From NCBI RefSeq assembly GCF_010645075.1, contig NZ_JAADZV010000009.1, positions 124,001 to 188,000 on the forward strand: DNA of 64,000 nt, given 5' to 3'. This document shows positions 8,868-17,241 of the stretch, piece by piece. The notes beneath the pieces are model-generated. The model ran no database searches, was not told the origin of the DNA, and was given only the letters and a program-made list of their open reading frames with translations. Origin of the DNA: Flavobacterium limi (GTDB lineage Bacteria; Bacteroidota; Bacteroidia; Flavobacteriales; Flavobacteriaceae). How positions within the stretch are numbered: position 1 is the first letter of the stretch; each line of letters begins with the position of its first letter. The translations under genes and the position numbers were made by a program.

Positions 8868-10214
8868 ATGAAAACCTTAAAAATATTAATACTCATACTA
8901 TTATCAATCCAGGCAAAAGCTCAATGTTGGAATAAAATTAGTTTGGGATCAATGCATACCGTAGCTCTAAAAATGGATGGAAGTTTATGGGGTTGGGGCT
9001 ATAATTATCCTGGCCAGTTAGGAAATGGAAATACAAATGCTGAATCAGCTCCAATACAAATTGGAACAGATACAGATTGGAAATTTATTGAAACGGGCTA
9101 CGCTTTTACTTTAGCAATAAAAAACAATGGTACACTATGGTGTTGGGGAAGTAACTCTCATGGAGAATTAGGAGATGGAACAACTATCAATAGAACAATC
9201 CCAATTCAAATAGGTACAGATACAGATTGGAAATTACTTTCAGCTGGCTCGAATCACGTTCTGGCAATAAAAACAAATGGTACATTATGGTCATGGGGCA
9301 GCAACTCTTATGGTCAGTTAGGAGATGGAACTACTATTAATAAAACTATTCCAACTCAAATTGGAATTTCCAATAACTGGTCAAGTGTCTCATGTGGATA
9401 TAATAATAGCATTGCTTTAAAAACAGACGGTTCTATTTGGGGTTGTGGCGGTAATTTTTATGGTCAGATAGGCGATGGTACGATCGTAACAGATTATAAT
9501 TTACACCAAATAGGGACTGATACTGACTGGAAATCAATATCATGTGGTTTATATCACACCTTAGGAATTAAAAATAATAATAAAATATACTCTTGGGGAA
9601 TGAATGATGTAGGCCAATTAGGAGATGGATCAAATAACTACAGTAGCAGTCCAATACAAGTAGGAACTGATACGGATTGGTTATCTGTTTCCGCTGGAGG
9701 ATATCACAGTGCTGGGATTAAATCAGACGGTTCTTTGTTTATGTGGGGAGGTAATGGATCGGGCGAATTAGCGGATGGAACCAATAGTAACAAATCTTTA
9801 CCGACGTTAATTGGAAGTGATACCAATTGGGAATTTATTTCTTTGGGAATTTACCGTTCATGCGCATTAAAATCAAACAATACAGTCTGGTCATCTGGAA
9901 GTTATACAGGAGATGGAACATACTCAACAAGGAATCTACCTACATTAATTAGCTGTAGCTCGTTAACGACTGATCAATTCAATTTGAAAAATTTGATTAC
10001 TCTTTATCCCAATCCAACAACAGAGATAATTAATATTAATAAAGAGGATCTTTTAATCTCAAAAATTTTAATATTTGATATTTTAGGCAAAAAAATATTG
10101 GAAGAATATAAAGGTAGTTCAAGATTAGATGTTAGCCATTTAGATAAAGGAATATATATGATTGAGATACATTCTGAATACAAAATATTTAAAAGTAAAT
10201 TTATTAAGATATAA
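8868..10214 (+). CDS. RCC1-repeat protein with T9SS type A sorting domain
   Basis: This 448-residue exported protein has a signal peptide (cleaved near AKAQC, residue 19). About seven RCC1 repeats of some 45-50 residues follow (residues about 20-360), each with a HT/SxALKxDGSLWxWGxNxxGQLGDGT pattern, folding as a beta-propeller. Residues about 370-448 form the type A sorting domain (LYPNPTTEIININKEDL, KILIFDILGKKI, LDKGIYMIEI), which directs T9SS export and surface attachment. It is the only gene between sites 5 and 6. Binding partner unknown. Confidence 0.85.
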   Translation: MKTLKILILILLSIQAKAQCWNKISLGSMHTVALKMDGSLWGWGYNYPGQLGNGNTNAESAPIQIGTDTDWKFIETGYAFTLAIKNNGTLWCWGSNSHGELGDGTTINRTIPIQIGTDTDWKLLSAGSNHVLAIKTNGTLWSWGSNSYGQLGDGTTINKTIPTQIGISNNWSSVSCGYNNSIALKTDGSIWGCGGNFYGQIGDGTIVTDYNLHQIGTDTDWKSISCGLYHTLGIKNNNKIYSWGMNDVGQLGDGSNNYSSSPIQVGTDTDWLSVSAGGYHSAGIKSDGSLFMWGGNGSGELADGTNSNKSLPTLIGSDTNWEFISLGIYRSCALKSNNTVWSSGSYTGDGTYSTRNLPTLISCSSLTTDQFNLKNLITLYPNPTTEIININKEDLLISKILIFDILGKKILEEYKGSSRLDVSHLDKGIYMIEIHSEYKIFKSKFIKI

Positions 10215-10229
10215 AAAACACTATTACTT

Positions 10230-10376
10230 GCTACAATAGATTTAGGCATTTGGCTTAATTTAAAAATGGCCTTGTATTTGGGATGATTTGCTTCGCCTGT
10301 CGCTCGAGTGGCAAATCCGAAGAATGGTCTTAATTTAGTCTCAAACCCACTTTAGTAGCAACACGTTAGCGGTAAT
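10230..10376 (+). repeat. attC-like site 6, degenerate
   Basis: The 3' end ACACGTTAGCGGTAATG matches the closing box of sites 2 and 3. The 5' side GCTACAATAG...GGCATTTGGC is a decayed version of GCTAACA plus the arm. Pairing of the inner arms is poor, so it may be inactive. Confidence 0.35.
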
Positions 10377-10381
10377 GTGAA

Positions 10382-10795
10382 ATGAAAAAAAATATAAATA
10401 AAAATATCGTCCTTTTATTAATTGTTATGCTTTGTTTAAGTTGTGACCCGCCACATTCAATTGAATTTATAAACAATGCGGATTCTGAATTGAAAATAAA
10501 ATTTAAAATAGACTCAACAGTAACTACCTACGATTTAGACTATGCAGAAAATAAAAAAGGAGATTCAATAGTTTTTAATATTAAGGAAAAAGATACAGCA
10601 AGTTTAGATTTTGGAATCGGAACTTGGTCAGAATCTGAAATAAGAAGACAAGTTAACTCATTTAATACACTTGAAATTGAAAATTCTGATTTCAAAAAAA
10701 CTTTAAAAAGTAAAAGGGAAATGGAGAAATTCCTAATTGAAAACAGAGAAGATGGAATTGGTTGGAAAACTAAAATTATAATTGAGGTTAAATAA
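10382..10795 (+). CDS. Small lipoprotein, unknown function
   Basis: This is a 137-residue protein with a lipoprotein signal (hydrophobic stretch ending MLCLSCDPP, Cys21). The mature part is a small acidic beta-rich domain (SIEFINNADSELKIKFKID). No family was recognised. It starts 6 nt after attC-like site 6 and is the only gene before site 7. Confidence 0.6.
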   Translation: MKKNINKNIVLLLIVMLCLSCDPPHSIEFINNADSELKIKFKIDSTVTTYDLDYAENKKGDSIVFNIKEKDTASLDFGIGTWSESEIRRQVNSFNTLEIENSDFKKTLKSKREMEKFLIENREDGIGWKTKIIIEVK

Positions 10796-10802
10796 AAACA
10801 TT

Positions 10803-10925
10803 ACTGCTAACAGCCGTTTGGCGATTACGTTTTTAGACTGAATTTAAAGATGTTTTTGTATTTTAACTAAAAAATCCCGCATCTTTATTCCAACCTCTTC
10901 AAGTACCAAGATGTCAGCAGTAAGT
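10803..10925 (+). repeat. attC-like site 7, partly decayed
   Basis: The 5' side ACTGCTAACA plus GCCGTTTGGC is intact. The 3' side TGTCAGCAGT is complementary to ACTGCTAACA except one base, but the usual AACGTT is changed to GATGTC, and the inner 3' arm is not recognisable. Confidence 0.45.
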
Positions 10926-10948
10926 TAAACACATTGCTAAAACAGAAT

Positions 10949-11569
10949 ATGATTAAATATATAACTTTCGCAATTCTGATATTCCCGTTTCTTATTAATA
11001 GCCAAGCAAAGCTTGACAACAATGTCGCGGTTGATTTTTTCGGAAAAACAGAAACAATTAATCAAGTTACAAAAGAAGCAAAACTCAGAGCTTTTTATTT
11101 GAATTCAAATGCAGATTCTTATGTAGCAATGCGTGCCGAAACTTTGGTTAAAAATCAACTTCCCGAAAGTGAAAAAGAGTTATGGAAAAATTATAAAATA
11201 ATCGCCAGTTTTCAAATTAAAGCTATGGCAAAAAAAGGATTATTTCTTAAAGACTCTATTCAAATAAAATTTAAAAATTATAATGCCTACAAACTGATTT
11301 TCAAAGAAAAAAAATCAGAAAAAGAAAGTGCAGAAACTTTGATTTTGTATCTAAATGGTATAACATACATTTTTATTTATTCAAAAGTCCAATCCTACGA
11401 CATAAAAGCCAAAGAAAAGTTTTTTAATTCCATAAAAATTACCAATTCCGAAAACATAAAGCAGATTGAAAAACCATATAACTATTTCACAGCTTTTGCT
11501 AACATGTTAGCATTTGGTCTTTTGATATTTTTAATACGTTGGACAATCAAGCGCGAAAAGAAACAATAG
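10949..11569 (+). CDS. Secreted/membrane protein of unknown function
   Basis: The start at 10949 puts the signal sequence (MIKYITFAILIFPFLINSQA) at the N-terminus; an ATG-less frame opens at 10934. The 206-residue product has a periplasmic domain (residues about 20-170) and a single C-terminal transmembrane helix (AFANMLAFGLLIFLIRW) followed by a basic tail (KREKKQ). No family was recognised. It is the last gene bounded by attC-like spacers. Confidence 0.6.
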   Translation: MIKYITFAILIFPFLINSQAKLDNNVAVDFFGKTETINQVTKEAKLRAFYLNSNADSYVAMRAETLVKNQLPESEKELWKNYKIIASFQIKAMAKKGLFLKDSIQIKFKNYNAYKLIFKEKKSEKESAETLILYLNGITYIFIYSKVQSYDIKAKEKFFNSIKITNSENIKQIEKPYNYFTAFANMLAFGLLIFLIRWTIKREKKQ

Positions 11570-11573
11570 TCTC

Positions 11574-11630
11574 TTAATAACAACCGTTTTCCCGCAACTG
11601 TGTAAAGCGGCAGAACGTTATGATTAACAC
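11574..11630 (+). repeat. attC-like site 8, end of the array
   Basis: TTAATAAC plus ACCGTTTTCCCGC is followed, after a short loop, by AAAGCGGCAGAACGTTATGATTA. The outer TAATAAC and GTTATGATTA are near-complementary and the inner CCGC pairs with GCGG. After this site a conventional promoter appears and no further copies are seen, so the array ends here. Confidence 0.55.
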
Positions 11631-11665
11631 AAGTAAAGTATGTTCATTTATGTTAAATGAGATGA

Positions 11666-11683
11666 TATATTTGTATATATTTG
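11666..11683 (+). promoter_or_regulatory. Two overlapping-type TAnnTTTG -7 elements
   Basis: TATATTTG occurs at 11666-11673 and again at 11676-11683. Both match the Bacteroidota TAnnTTTG -7 element and lie 43-60 nt before the next start codon. No clear -33 TTG is seen at the best spacing. Confidence 0.5.
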
Positions 11684-11726
11684 TAAGAAAAAAATTAAAC
11701 TACCCTGGGTTATTTAAAAGTTTCAG

Positions 11727-13535
11727 ATGAAAAATAAAATATACAGACTACTATTGTTAACCGTAATTTTCTTCGGATTTAGTTATGCTAATGCTCAGGA
11801 ATTAACTCTTACCAATCAGCACAGCATCCCATTCAATAATGACTATGTAATTCCCAGGGACGGATTTGATTCTGGTATCGCCTTTGACTCAGAAGGGAAT
11901 AAAATTGTAGTTGGTAGTTTTTCGGGCAAAAATGTAGCTTTTGACAGCTCACATTTATTGAGCACAGGCGTTGAAGCCAATGGTTTTATTGCAAAATATA
12001 ATAGCAATAATGAAATAATCTGGATAAAAAGTATCGGCGGGAGTAAACATGAAGAAACACATTCCTCTGTCGATCAGGTAGCAGACGTGCTGGTTGACAG
12101 TGAAGATAACATCTACATATTAGCAGATGTAGATTTGTTTGTAAACGATGTGATAGACCTCGATCCTCAGCACACTTCTCCCCAATCCATTATTAAAAAT
12201 GAAATATACAATGCCTGGGATCACTCATGGAGGTTCAACAAAAATATTATACTGGTGAAATATTCTCCTGAAGGTACATTACTTTTTTGTAAAGAAATTA
12301 AAGGAGAAGAACTTTTAAACTCGGGATACAGACTCAGTTTTGCTCAGAACAACAATATTCTTGTAACAGGAAGTTTTGGAGACTATATCACTATTGATTT
12401 TGACAAAACCAAGACGTATCCAAATGATGCTGACCTTATTATTGCTAATAACTGTCATACTTCTTTTATTGCCAGATACAGTCGAAACGGAGAATTTATT
12501 GATGTTAAAGGTATCGGAGGCGGAGTAGTCAGAGAACTAAATGTTCATTCAGCAGCTTCAGGCAACTTTTACATCACCGGAAATTATCATTCTGGTTCTG
12601 GACTTGAATTGTTTATTAATGATGCTACTCCATACAAAACTCCCAAAAGTATGACCATGCAGGATTGTGCCGGAGAGAAAGAAGACATCTTTATTGCGAA
12701 ATACAATAGCTCAGGGAAAGTGCAATGGGCAAAAACAATTAATAGTATGTTGTATGACAGAGCTACCGAAATACTGACCGATAAAAATGAAAATGTATAT
12801 GTTATCGGGTGTTTTAGGGGAAGTAGCGTCGATTTCGATTTGAACAATACTTTTGCCTATGATACAAAGGCATCTGCCTCCGGTGGAACTGCTTTCATTG
12901 CCAAATACGAACCTGTTAAAGGAGATTTGGTTTGGTTGAAAACCATAGACGGAGGAAATGGTTCCGATGCCCTTACCATGTTTATTAACGGTGATAAAAT
13001 TGTTGTTGGAGGGCAGTTCGAAGGAAATGTTTCATTGGGTAATCTATCCTTAAATTCAGACAAAACAAATCCTTTCATTGCTATCATTGACACAGCCGGA
13101 AACTGGGTAAACGCAAAAAAAATTGATCAGACAAAGTCTTCTGCTATTTCAAAAGTAAAAATAGCTCCGGATGGCACAATTCATTTTTTAGGTTACGTAA
13201 TTGGAAGCACTAACAATAGCGGATTGCGTAATTTAGATGTAGATGCTCTTTTTATGGGTGAAGCAATATTTGACAAATTTTTGGGTACCTCAACTCCGAT
13301 AAATGCAAGTTCTGAAGAAATAGCTATTTTCCCTAATCCAACAAGTGATATTCTTTACATAAGTAGTTTGCTGAATATTGAAAAGTTGTATTTATTTGAT
13401 ATAACCGGTAAGCTGCTTTTATCTCATTCTGGGACTAAGCAAATTAACATTAAAAACTTACCAAAGGGGATATATGCAGTAAAAGTTATAGCAGACTCAG
13501 GAAAAGTATATACAAAACGAGTTATTAAAGAATAA
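11727..13535 (+). CDS. SBBP-like repeat protein with T9SS type A sorting domain
   Basis: This 602-residue exported protein has a signal peptide (cleaved near YANAQE, residue 24). The body consists of repeated strands of the kind GNKIVVGSFSGKNVAFD, GFIAKYNSNNEIIWIKSIGG and NVYVIGCFRGSSVDFD. This is the SBBP-like beta-propeller pattern in which 'sending data from A to B' blades repeat about every 60-90 residues. Residues about 525-602 are a type A sorting domain (IFPNPTSDILYISSL, YLFDITGKLL, LPKGIYAVKV). It has its own promoter, so it is outside the cassette array. Likely surface protein; ligand unknown. Confidence 0.8.
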   Translation: MKNKIYRLLLLTVIFFGFSYANAQELTLTNQHSIPFNNDYVIPRDGFDSGIAFDSEGNKIVVGSFSGKNVAFDSSHLLSTGVEANGFIAKYNSNNEIIWIKSIGGSKHEETHSSVDQVADVLVDSEDNIYILADVDLFVNDVIDLDPQHTSPQSIIKNEIYNAWDHSWRFNKNIILVKYSPEGTLLFCKEIKGEELLNSGYRLSFAQNNNILVTGSFGDYITIDFDKTKTYPNDADLIIANNCHTSFIARYSRNGEFIDVKGIGGGVVRELNVHSAASGNFYITGNYHSGSGLELFINDATPYKTPKSMTMQDCAGEKEDIFIAKYNSSGKVQWAKTINSMLYDRATEILTDKNENVYVIGCFRGSSVDFDLNNTFAYDTKASASGGTAFIAKYEPVKGDLVWLKTIDGGNGSDALTMFINGDKIVVGGQFEGNVSLGNLSLNSDKTNPFIAIIDTAGNWVNAKKIDQTKSSAISKVKIAPDGTIHFLGYVIGSTNNSGLRNLDVDALFMGEAIFDKFLGTSTPINASSEEIAIFPNPTSDILYISSLLNIEKLYLFDITGKLLLSHSGTKQINIKNLPKGIYAVKVIADSGKVYTKRVIKE

Positions 13536-13636
13536 AAAATCAAGGACAAAATAATTCATAAGACATTGTTTTTTTAAATGACTATACAAAAATCAATCTA
13601 CATAATTTTCTATAACACCACCAAACAATCAATAAA

Positions 13637-14005
13637 ATGAAAAAATTATATCTACTAACCTTTGTAATGACAATCTCTATGTTTAACTTATTTGGACAAC
13701 AGAAAAAAGAATCCACAAAAAAACAGTATAAATTTAAAGACTCCGAAAATACGGCTTGCATTGTTTGTAATCATGTGTTAAGTAAAGAGAGATCAATTTT
13801 ATATGCTGCTCATGATGGTGAAGCTGACTGGCAATTTTTATGCGGACAAGATGATCATACTGAAGAGAATGCAAAAATCATTTCATTAAAACAAGTTACA
13901 GAACTCGACCATACTGTAAATGATTTATATGAAATGCCTATAAAAGTGGGTGCTGAAAGGAAAAGTGTAAAAGATAAATGGGAACCCTTTAAATTGCAGG
14001 ATTAA
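13637..14005 (+). CDS. Exported small protein, possibly DUF2185-like
   Basis: This 122-residue protein has a signal peptide (MKKLYLLTFVMTISMFNLFG). The mature part has ACIVCNHVLSKE, a DWQFLCGQDDHTEENAKI segment and a C-terminal YEMPIKVGAERKS. The W-x-F-x-x-G-x-D core is reminiscent of DUF2185/Imm-type proteins, which are usually cytoplasmic, so the assignment is weak. The two cysteines of CIVC could bind metal or form a disulfide. Confidence 0.55.
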   Translation: MKKLYLLTFVMTISMFNLFGQQKKESTKKQYKFKDSENTACIVCNHVLSKERSILYAAHDGEADWQFLCGQDDHTEENAKIISLKQVTELDHTVNDLYEMPIKVGAERKSVKDKWEPFKLQD

Positions 14006-14112
14006 ATAAATTAAAGTTATCAAACTTCACTTCCTTTTTAAACATATTAGGAGCTGTAGACCTTCACAAATATTAAACTAAAAGAGAAAACAGAACAAAA
14101 AATAAAATTATC

Positions 14113-14877
14113 ATGTCTATAACAACTGAATTAGAATTCATTGGAATGCAAAAAGTGAGTAACGTTGTTGCTTACACTTTAAAAGAAATGAAAAATTATG
14201 CTAAAGTTGGTATGACAACGAAAGAACTTGATGAATTTGGAGGAAGTATTTTAAAAGATTTCGGAGCGAATTCAGCACCTTTTATGACGTATAAATTTCC
14301 GGGATGGACCTGCATAAGCGTAAATAACGAATTTTGTCACGGCATACCTTCTGATAAAAAAATACTTAAAGAAGGTGATTTAATAAACATTGATGTATCA
14401 GCAGAGCTTGGTGGTTTTTGGTCTGACAATGGAAATTCATTTGTGCTGGGCAAGGATATTCATCAACATCAAAAATTAGTTGAAGCTTCAAAAGAAATAC
14501 TACATAAAGCCATTCATACTATTAAAGGCGGAGTAAAAATTGCAGACATAGGGTTTCTTATGGAAAATGAAGCTAAAAAGAGAGGTTATAAAGTTATTAA
14601 AAACCTTGGTGGCCATGGAATTGGAAGAAGTTTACACGAGCAGCCTGATGAATTATTAAATTATAAAAACCGATACGACCAACGACGATTTAAAAAGAAT
14701 TCTGTAGTTGCTATTGAAACTTTCATTTCAACAACTTCATCATATTCAGTCGAACTTAATGACGGATGGACAATGGTAGGTGACAAAGGAGGATTTATGG
14801 CCCAGCACGAACATACAATTGTTATTACTGACGGAAAGCCCATTATACTTACAGAAATGAATGGGGTTTGGAATTAA
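14113..14877 (+). CDS. map: Methionine aminopeptidase, type I
   Basis: It removes the initiator methionine from new proteins in the cytoplasm. The 254-residue length fits type I enzymes without N-terminal extension. The five metal ligands are visible: D94 (INIDVS), D105 (WSDNGN), H168 (GGHGIG), E202 (IETF) and E233 (QHEHT). The substrate-contacting H76 (CHGIP) is also present. It is monocistronic, with gaps of over 100 nt on both sides. The sequence is more divergent than a ribosomal-operon map, so it may be a second copy. Confidence 0.9.
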   Translation: MSITTELEFIGMQKVSNVVAYTLKEMKNYAKVGMTTKELDEFGGSILKDFGANSAPFMTYKFPGWTCISVNNEFCHGIPSDKKILKEGDLINIDVSAELGGFWSDNGNSFVLGKDIHQHQKLVEASKEILHKAIHTIKGGVKIADIGFLMENEAKKRGYKVIKNLGGHGIGRSLHEQPDELLNYKNRYDQRRFKKNSVVAIETFISTTSSYSVELNDGWTMVGDKGGFMAQHEHTIVITDGKPIILTEMNGVWN

Positions 14878-15016
14878 TAAATCCCGTAACGCTAATCTAA
14901 AAACAGAATTTAATTTGGCATCAACTATAAAGCTATTAATTAAAATGAAAAGAAGCGGATTTAAATTCCTTTATCAAAAACATTTATGAAATCATGCTTA
15001 TAACAGAGAATTAACC

Positions 15017-15628
15017 ATGGAAGAAGGATTTCAAAAAGCAAAAGGGCGCAATAAAATTCTCATTCAGAAACGTTTGGGTGAAGTTGAAATCGAACAAATC
15101 AAAAAACATAAAAACTGCCCCGAAATTGGGTTGTGGCACATCAAAAATAGAAATCTGGATTTTTTAGAGTCACTTCCAAAGCTTAAATCTGTAGAATTAT
15201 ACGGTGTTCACACATACAATTTTGATGCGCTGGCTAAAATAGATACACTGGAAAGTCTTTTTTTGAACGCTATTAAAAATCATGAAGATTTATCTTTTAT
15301 CAATCAGTTGTCACAAATTATAGAACTTGATTTGCTGTATCTGCCCAAACTTGAAAAATTCCCTGATTTAGGCAACTGTAAAAACCTGAAACGATTACGA
15401 ATTTGGCAATGCAAAAGACTTACAGATATTCAGTCTCTAACTTTAATACCAAATCTTGAAGAATTTGAAATCGTAGATACACCGCAAGCTCCCGATGATT
15501 TGGAATTTCTAATAAAAGCACCCAACATAAAATATGTTTCAGGACAGTTTGGAGGAATTAAAAAAAACAACCTGTTTGAAGAATTGCTCAAAAAGCATGG
15601 AAAAGAAAAATATGGATCAACAACCTGA
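15017..15628 (+). CDS. Leucine-rich-repeat-like protein
   Basis: This 203-residue protein has no signal peptide. Residues about 30-180 contain five to six short repeats of about 22 residues of the LRR type (LKSVELYGVHTYNFDAL, LESLFLNAI, IIELDLLYLPKLEKF, LKRLRIWQCKRLTDI, LEEFEIVDT). LRR proteins mediate protein-protein contacts; no enzymatic part is seen. Its 3' end overlaps the next gene by 17 nt. Confidence 0.65.
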   Translation: MEEGFQKAKGRNKILIQKRLGEVEIEQIKKHKNCPEIGLWHIKNRNLDFLESLPKLKSVELYGVHTYNFDALAKIDTLESLFLNAIKNHEDLSFINQLSQIIELDLLYLPKLEKFPDLGNCKNLKRLRIWQCKRLTDIQSLTLIPNLEEFEIVDTPQAPDDLEFLIKAPNIKYVSGQFGGIKKNNLFEELLKKHGKEKYGSTT

Positions 15629-15983
15629 TAACTATTATTTAAACAAAGCAGAGCCAAATAAGAGCTGTCTGCTTGCCTTGCGGAGCATTATCCTCAAGCA
15701 GGATACAAACATCACTGAGACCAAAAAATGGGGAATGCCTTGCTTTTGCTACAAGAAAAAAATGTTCTGCTATTTATGGACAGATAAAAAAATAGATAAG
15801 CCCTATCTTTTGATGGTTGAAGGAAAATATCTTGATCATCCTCAGTTAGAAGAAGGAGACCGTACACGAATGAAAATTTTCAGAGTTAACCCAAATGAAG
15901 ATTTACCCATAAAAGCTATTATAAACATTTTACAGAAAGCTTTAGACCTGTATAAAAAGGGAACAATAAAAATCAAAGAATAA
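15612..15983 (+). CDS. DUF1801 domain protein
   Basis: The start at 15612 (MDQQPDNYY) gives a 123-residue DUF1801 protein of normal length. An ATG at 15597 is an alternative, and the longer frame from 15534 is only overlap with the LRR gene. It carries the fold's WGMPCFCYKKKMFCYLW core and a C-terminal helix. DUF1801 proteins are small, often linked to metal handling or bacteriocin-type annotations without proof. It overlaps the LRR gene by 17 nt, so the two are probably one transcript. Confidence 0.75.
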   Translation: MDQQPDNYYLNKAEPNKSCLLALRSIILKQDTNITETKKWGMPCFCYKKKMFCYLWTDKKIDKPYLLMVEGKYLDHPQLEEGDRTRMKIFRVNPNEDLPIKAIINILQKALDLYKKGTIKIKE

Positions 15984-16402
15984 AAGATACCATTGAATCC
16001 TGTTCCATTTTGATTATTTACTCAAAACATATTAATTTCAAGTTTCATAACTTTAATTTTAAAACACACTTAATTGCGAAAAAGAAATGGCTTTTTATTA
16101 TTGCTTTTTGCCTTGTCAACGAACATATTTCAACAATTTTAAAGCACCTCTTGATTATTCTGTTTTTGATACTTCTGCGGCTGCATTTGCCCTGAACGTA
16201 CTTATCCAGCCAGACAAAAACAAAATCAGGCAAATTAAAATTGAAACTGCACTATGGGGATTGGTGAAATAAAACTGATTCGCCATTCAGGCTTCAAACC
16301 TGTTTTACCAGACCCAACATTCTTTCTATTCAAGTTTCAGGCATATTATTCATCAAAAAGAGTTAAATTTCATAACTTAGATTTCTTTTAAATCGATATG
16401 CC
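15984..16402. other. Intergenic stretch without a supportable gene
   Basis: These 419 bases hold short open frames on both strands (around 16010-16272), but none has a good start context, signal or recognisable domain. The DNA looks like ordinary AT-rich spacer. The last 60 bases before 16403 presumably hold the promoter of the SnoaL-like gene, but no clean TAnnTTTG is present. Confidence 0.5.
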
Positions 16403-16771
16403 ATGACTAAGAAATCTATAGCCCGGAATTTTCTAAAGCTAGCTGCTACTGGGCATTCTCACGAAGCATTTCGACTATATACCGGCAAAAATTTCAAACA
16501 TCATAATGCCTATTTTAAAGGAGATGCAGAAACCCTGATGCTTGCCATGGAAGAATCGGCCAGAACCAATCCGAATAAAGTTCTCCAAATTCATCATGTT
16601 TTAAGGGATGGAGATTTGGTTGCAGTTCATTCACATGTCAAACAAAATTCAGGAGATTCAGGTGTCGCTGTAGTTCATATTTTTCGATTTGAGTCAGACA
16701 AAATAGTCGAACTTTGGGATTTAGGACAGCCAATTCCAAAGAAAAGCATTAATGAAAATGGGATGTTTTAA
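16403..16771 (+). CDS. SnoaL-like / NTF2-fold protein
   Basis: This is a 122-residue single-domain protein with the NTF2-like fold, most similar to the 'predicted SnoaL-like aldol condensation-catalyzing enzyme' group. Visible markers are FKHHNAYFKGD, VLRDGDLVAVHSHV and VHIFRFESDKIVELWDLGQPIP, where the final FRFExxKIxExWD strand is the family signature. Substrate unknown. The next gene follows after 40 nt. Confidence 0.8.
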   Translation: MTKKSIARNFLKLAATGHSHEAFRLYTGKNFKHHNAYFKGDAETLMLAMEESARTNPNKVLQIHHVLRDGDLVAVHSHVKQNSGDSGVAVVHIFRFESDKIVELWDLGQPIPKKSINENGMF

Positions 16772-16811
16772 AAAATTTCCATTTGAGATACCGGGTCAAA
16801 AATAATCAGCT

Positions 16812-17234
16812 ATGGCAAAAAATAAGACTACAGAAACAACATACAGCGTTATCGATTTCATCAATACTATTGAAAATGAAGCAAAAAGAAAGGATGCTTT
16901 TGAGCTTCTGGAAATAATACAGGAAGTTACCGGCTTCGAACCTAAAATGTGGGGAACGAATATTATTGGTTTTGGAAATTATCATTATAAGTACGAAAGC
17001 GGACATGAAGGTGATGCGCCCCTAGCCGGTTTTTTACCCAGAAAAGATGCCATTTCACTTTACCTCAATTCTTCTTTCGAAAATAAAGAAGAACTTCTTT
17101 CTAAGTTCGGAAAACATAAAGCCGGAAAAGGCTGTATTTATATCAAAAATTTAAATGATATTGATCTCGAAATTCTGAAAATCATGATTTCTGCATCAGT
17201 AAAAGAAATACAAAAACTATATCCGTCAATCTAA
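16812..17234 (+). CDS. DUF1801 domain protein
   Basis: This 140-residue protein belongs to the DUF1801 fold (FEPKMWGTNIIGFGNYHYKY core, LAGFLPRKDAISLYL, then KAGKGCIYIKNLNDIDLEIL). It is a different subgroup from the copies at 15612 and 21997. It lies 7 nt before the MBL-fold gene, so the two are likely co-transcribed. Biochemical role not known. Confidence 0.8.
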   Translation: MAKNKTTETTYSVIDFINTIENEAKRKDAFELLEIIQEVTGFEPKMWGTNIIGFGNYHYKYESGHEGDAPLAGFLPRKDAISLYLNSSFENKEELLSKFGKHKAGKGCIYIKNLNDIDLEILKIMISASVKEIQKLYPSI

Positions 17235-17241
17235 AATAATC

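Noticed and set aside
8868..9970. Internal repeated DNA in the RCC1 gene, possibly a tandem-repeat or CRISPR-like array
   Set aside because: The repeats are protein-level RCC1 blades of about 150 nt with variable bases and no conserved spacer/repeat boundary.
16010..16272. Short open frames on both strands between the DUF1801 and SnoaL-like genes
   Set aside because: No start context, no domain, no codon pattern of a real gene; the frames overlap each other on both strands.
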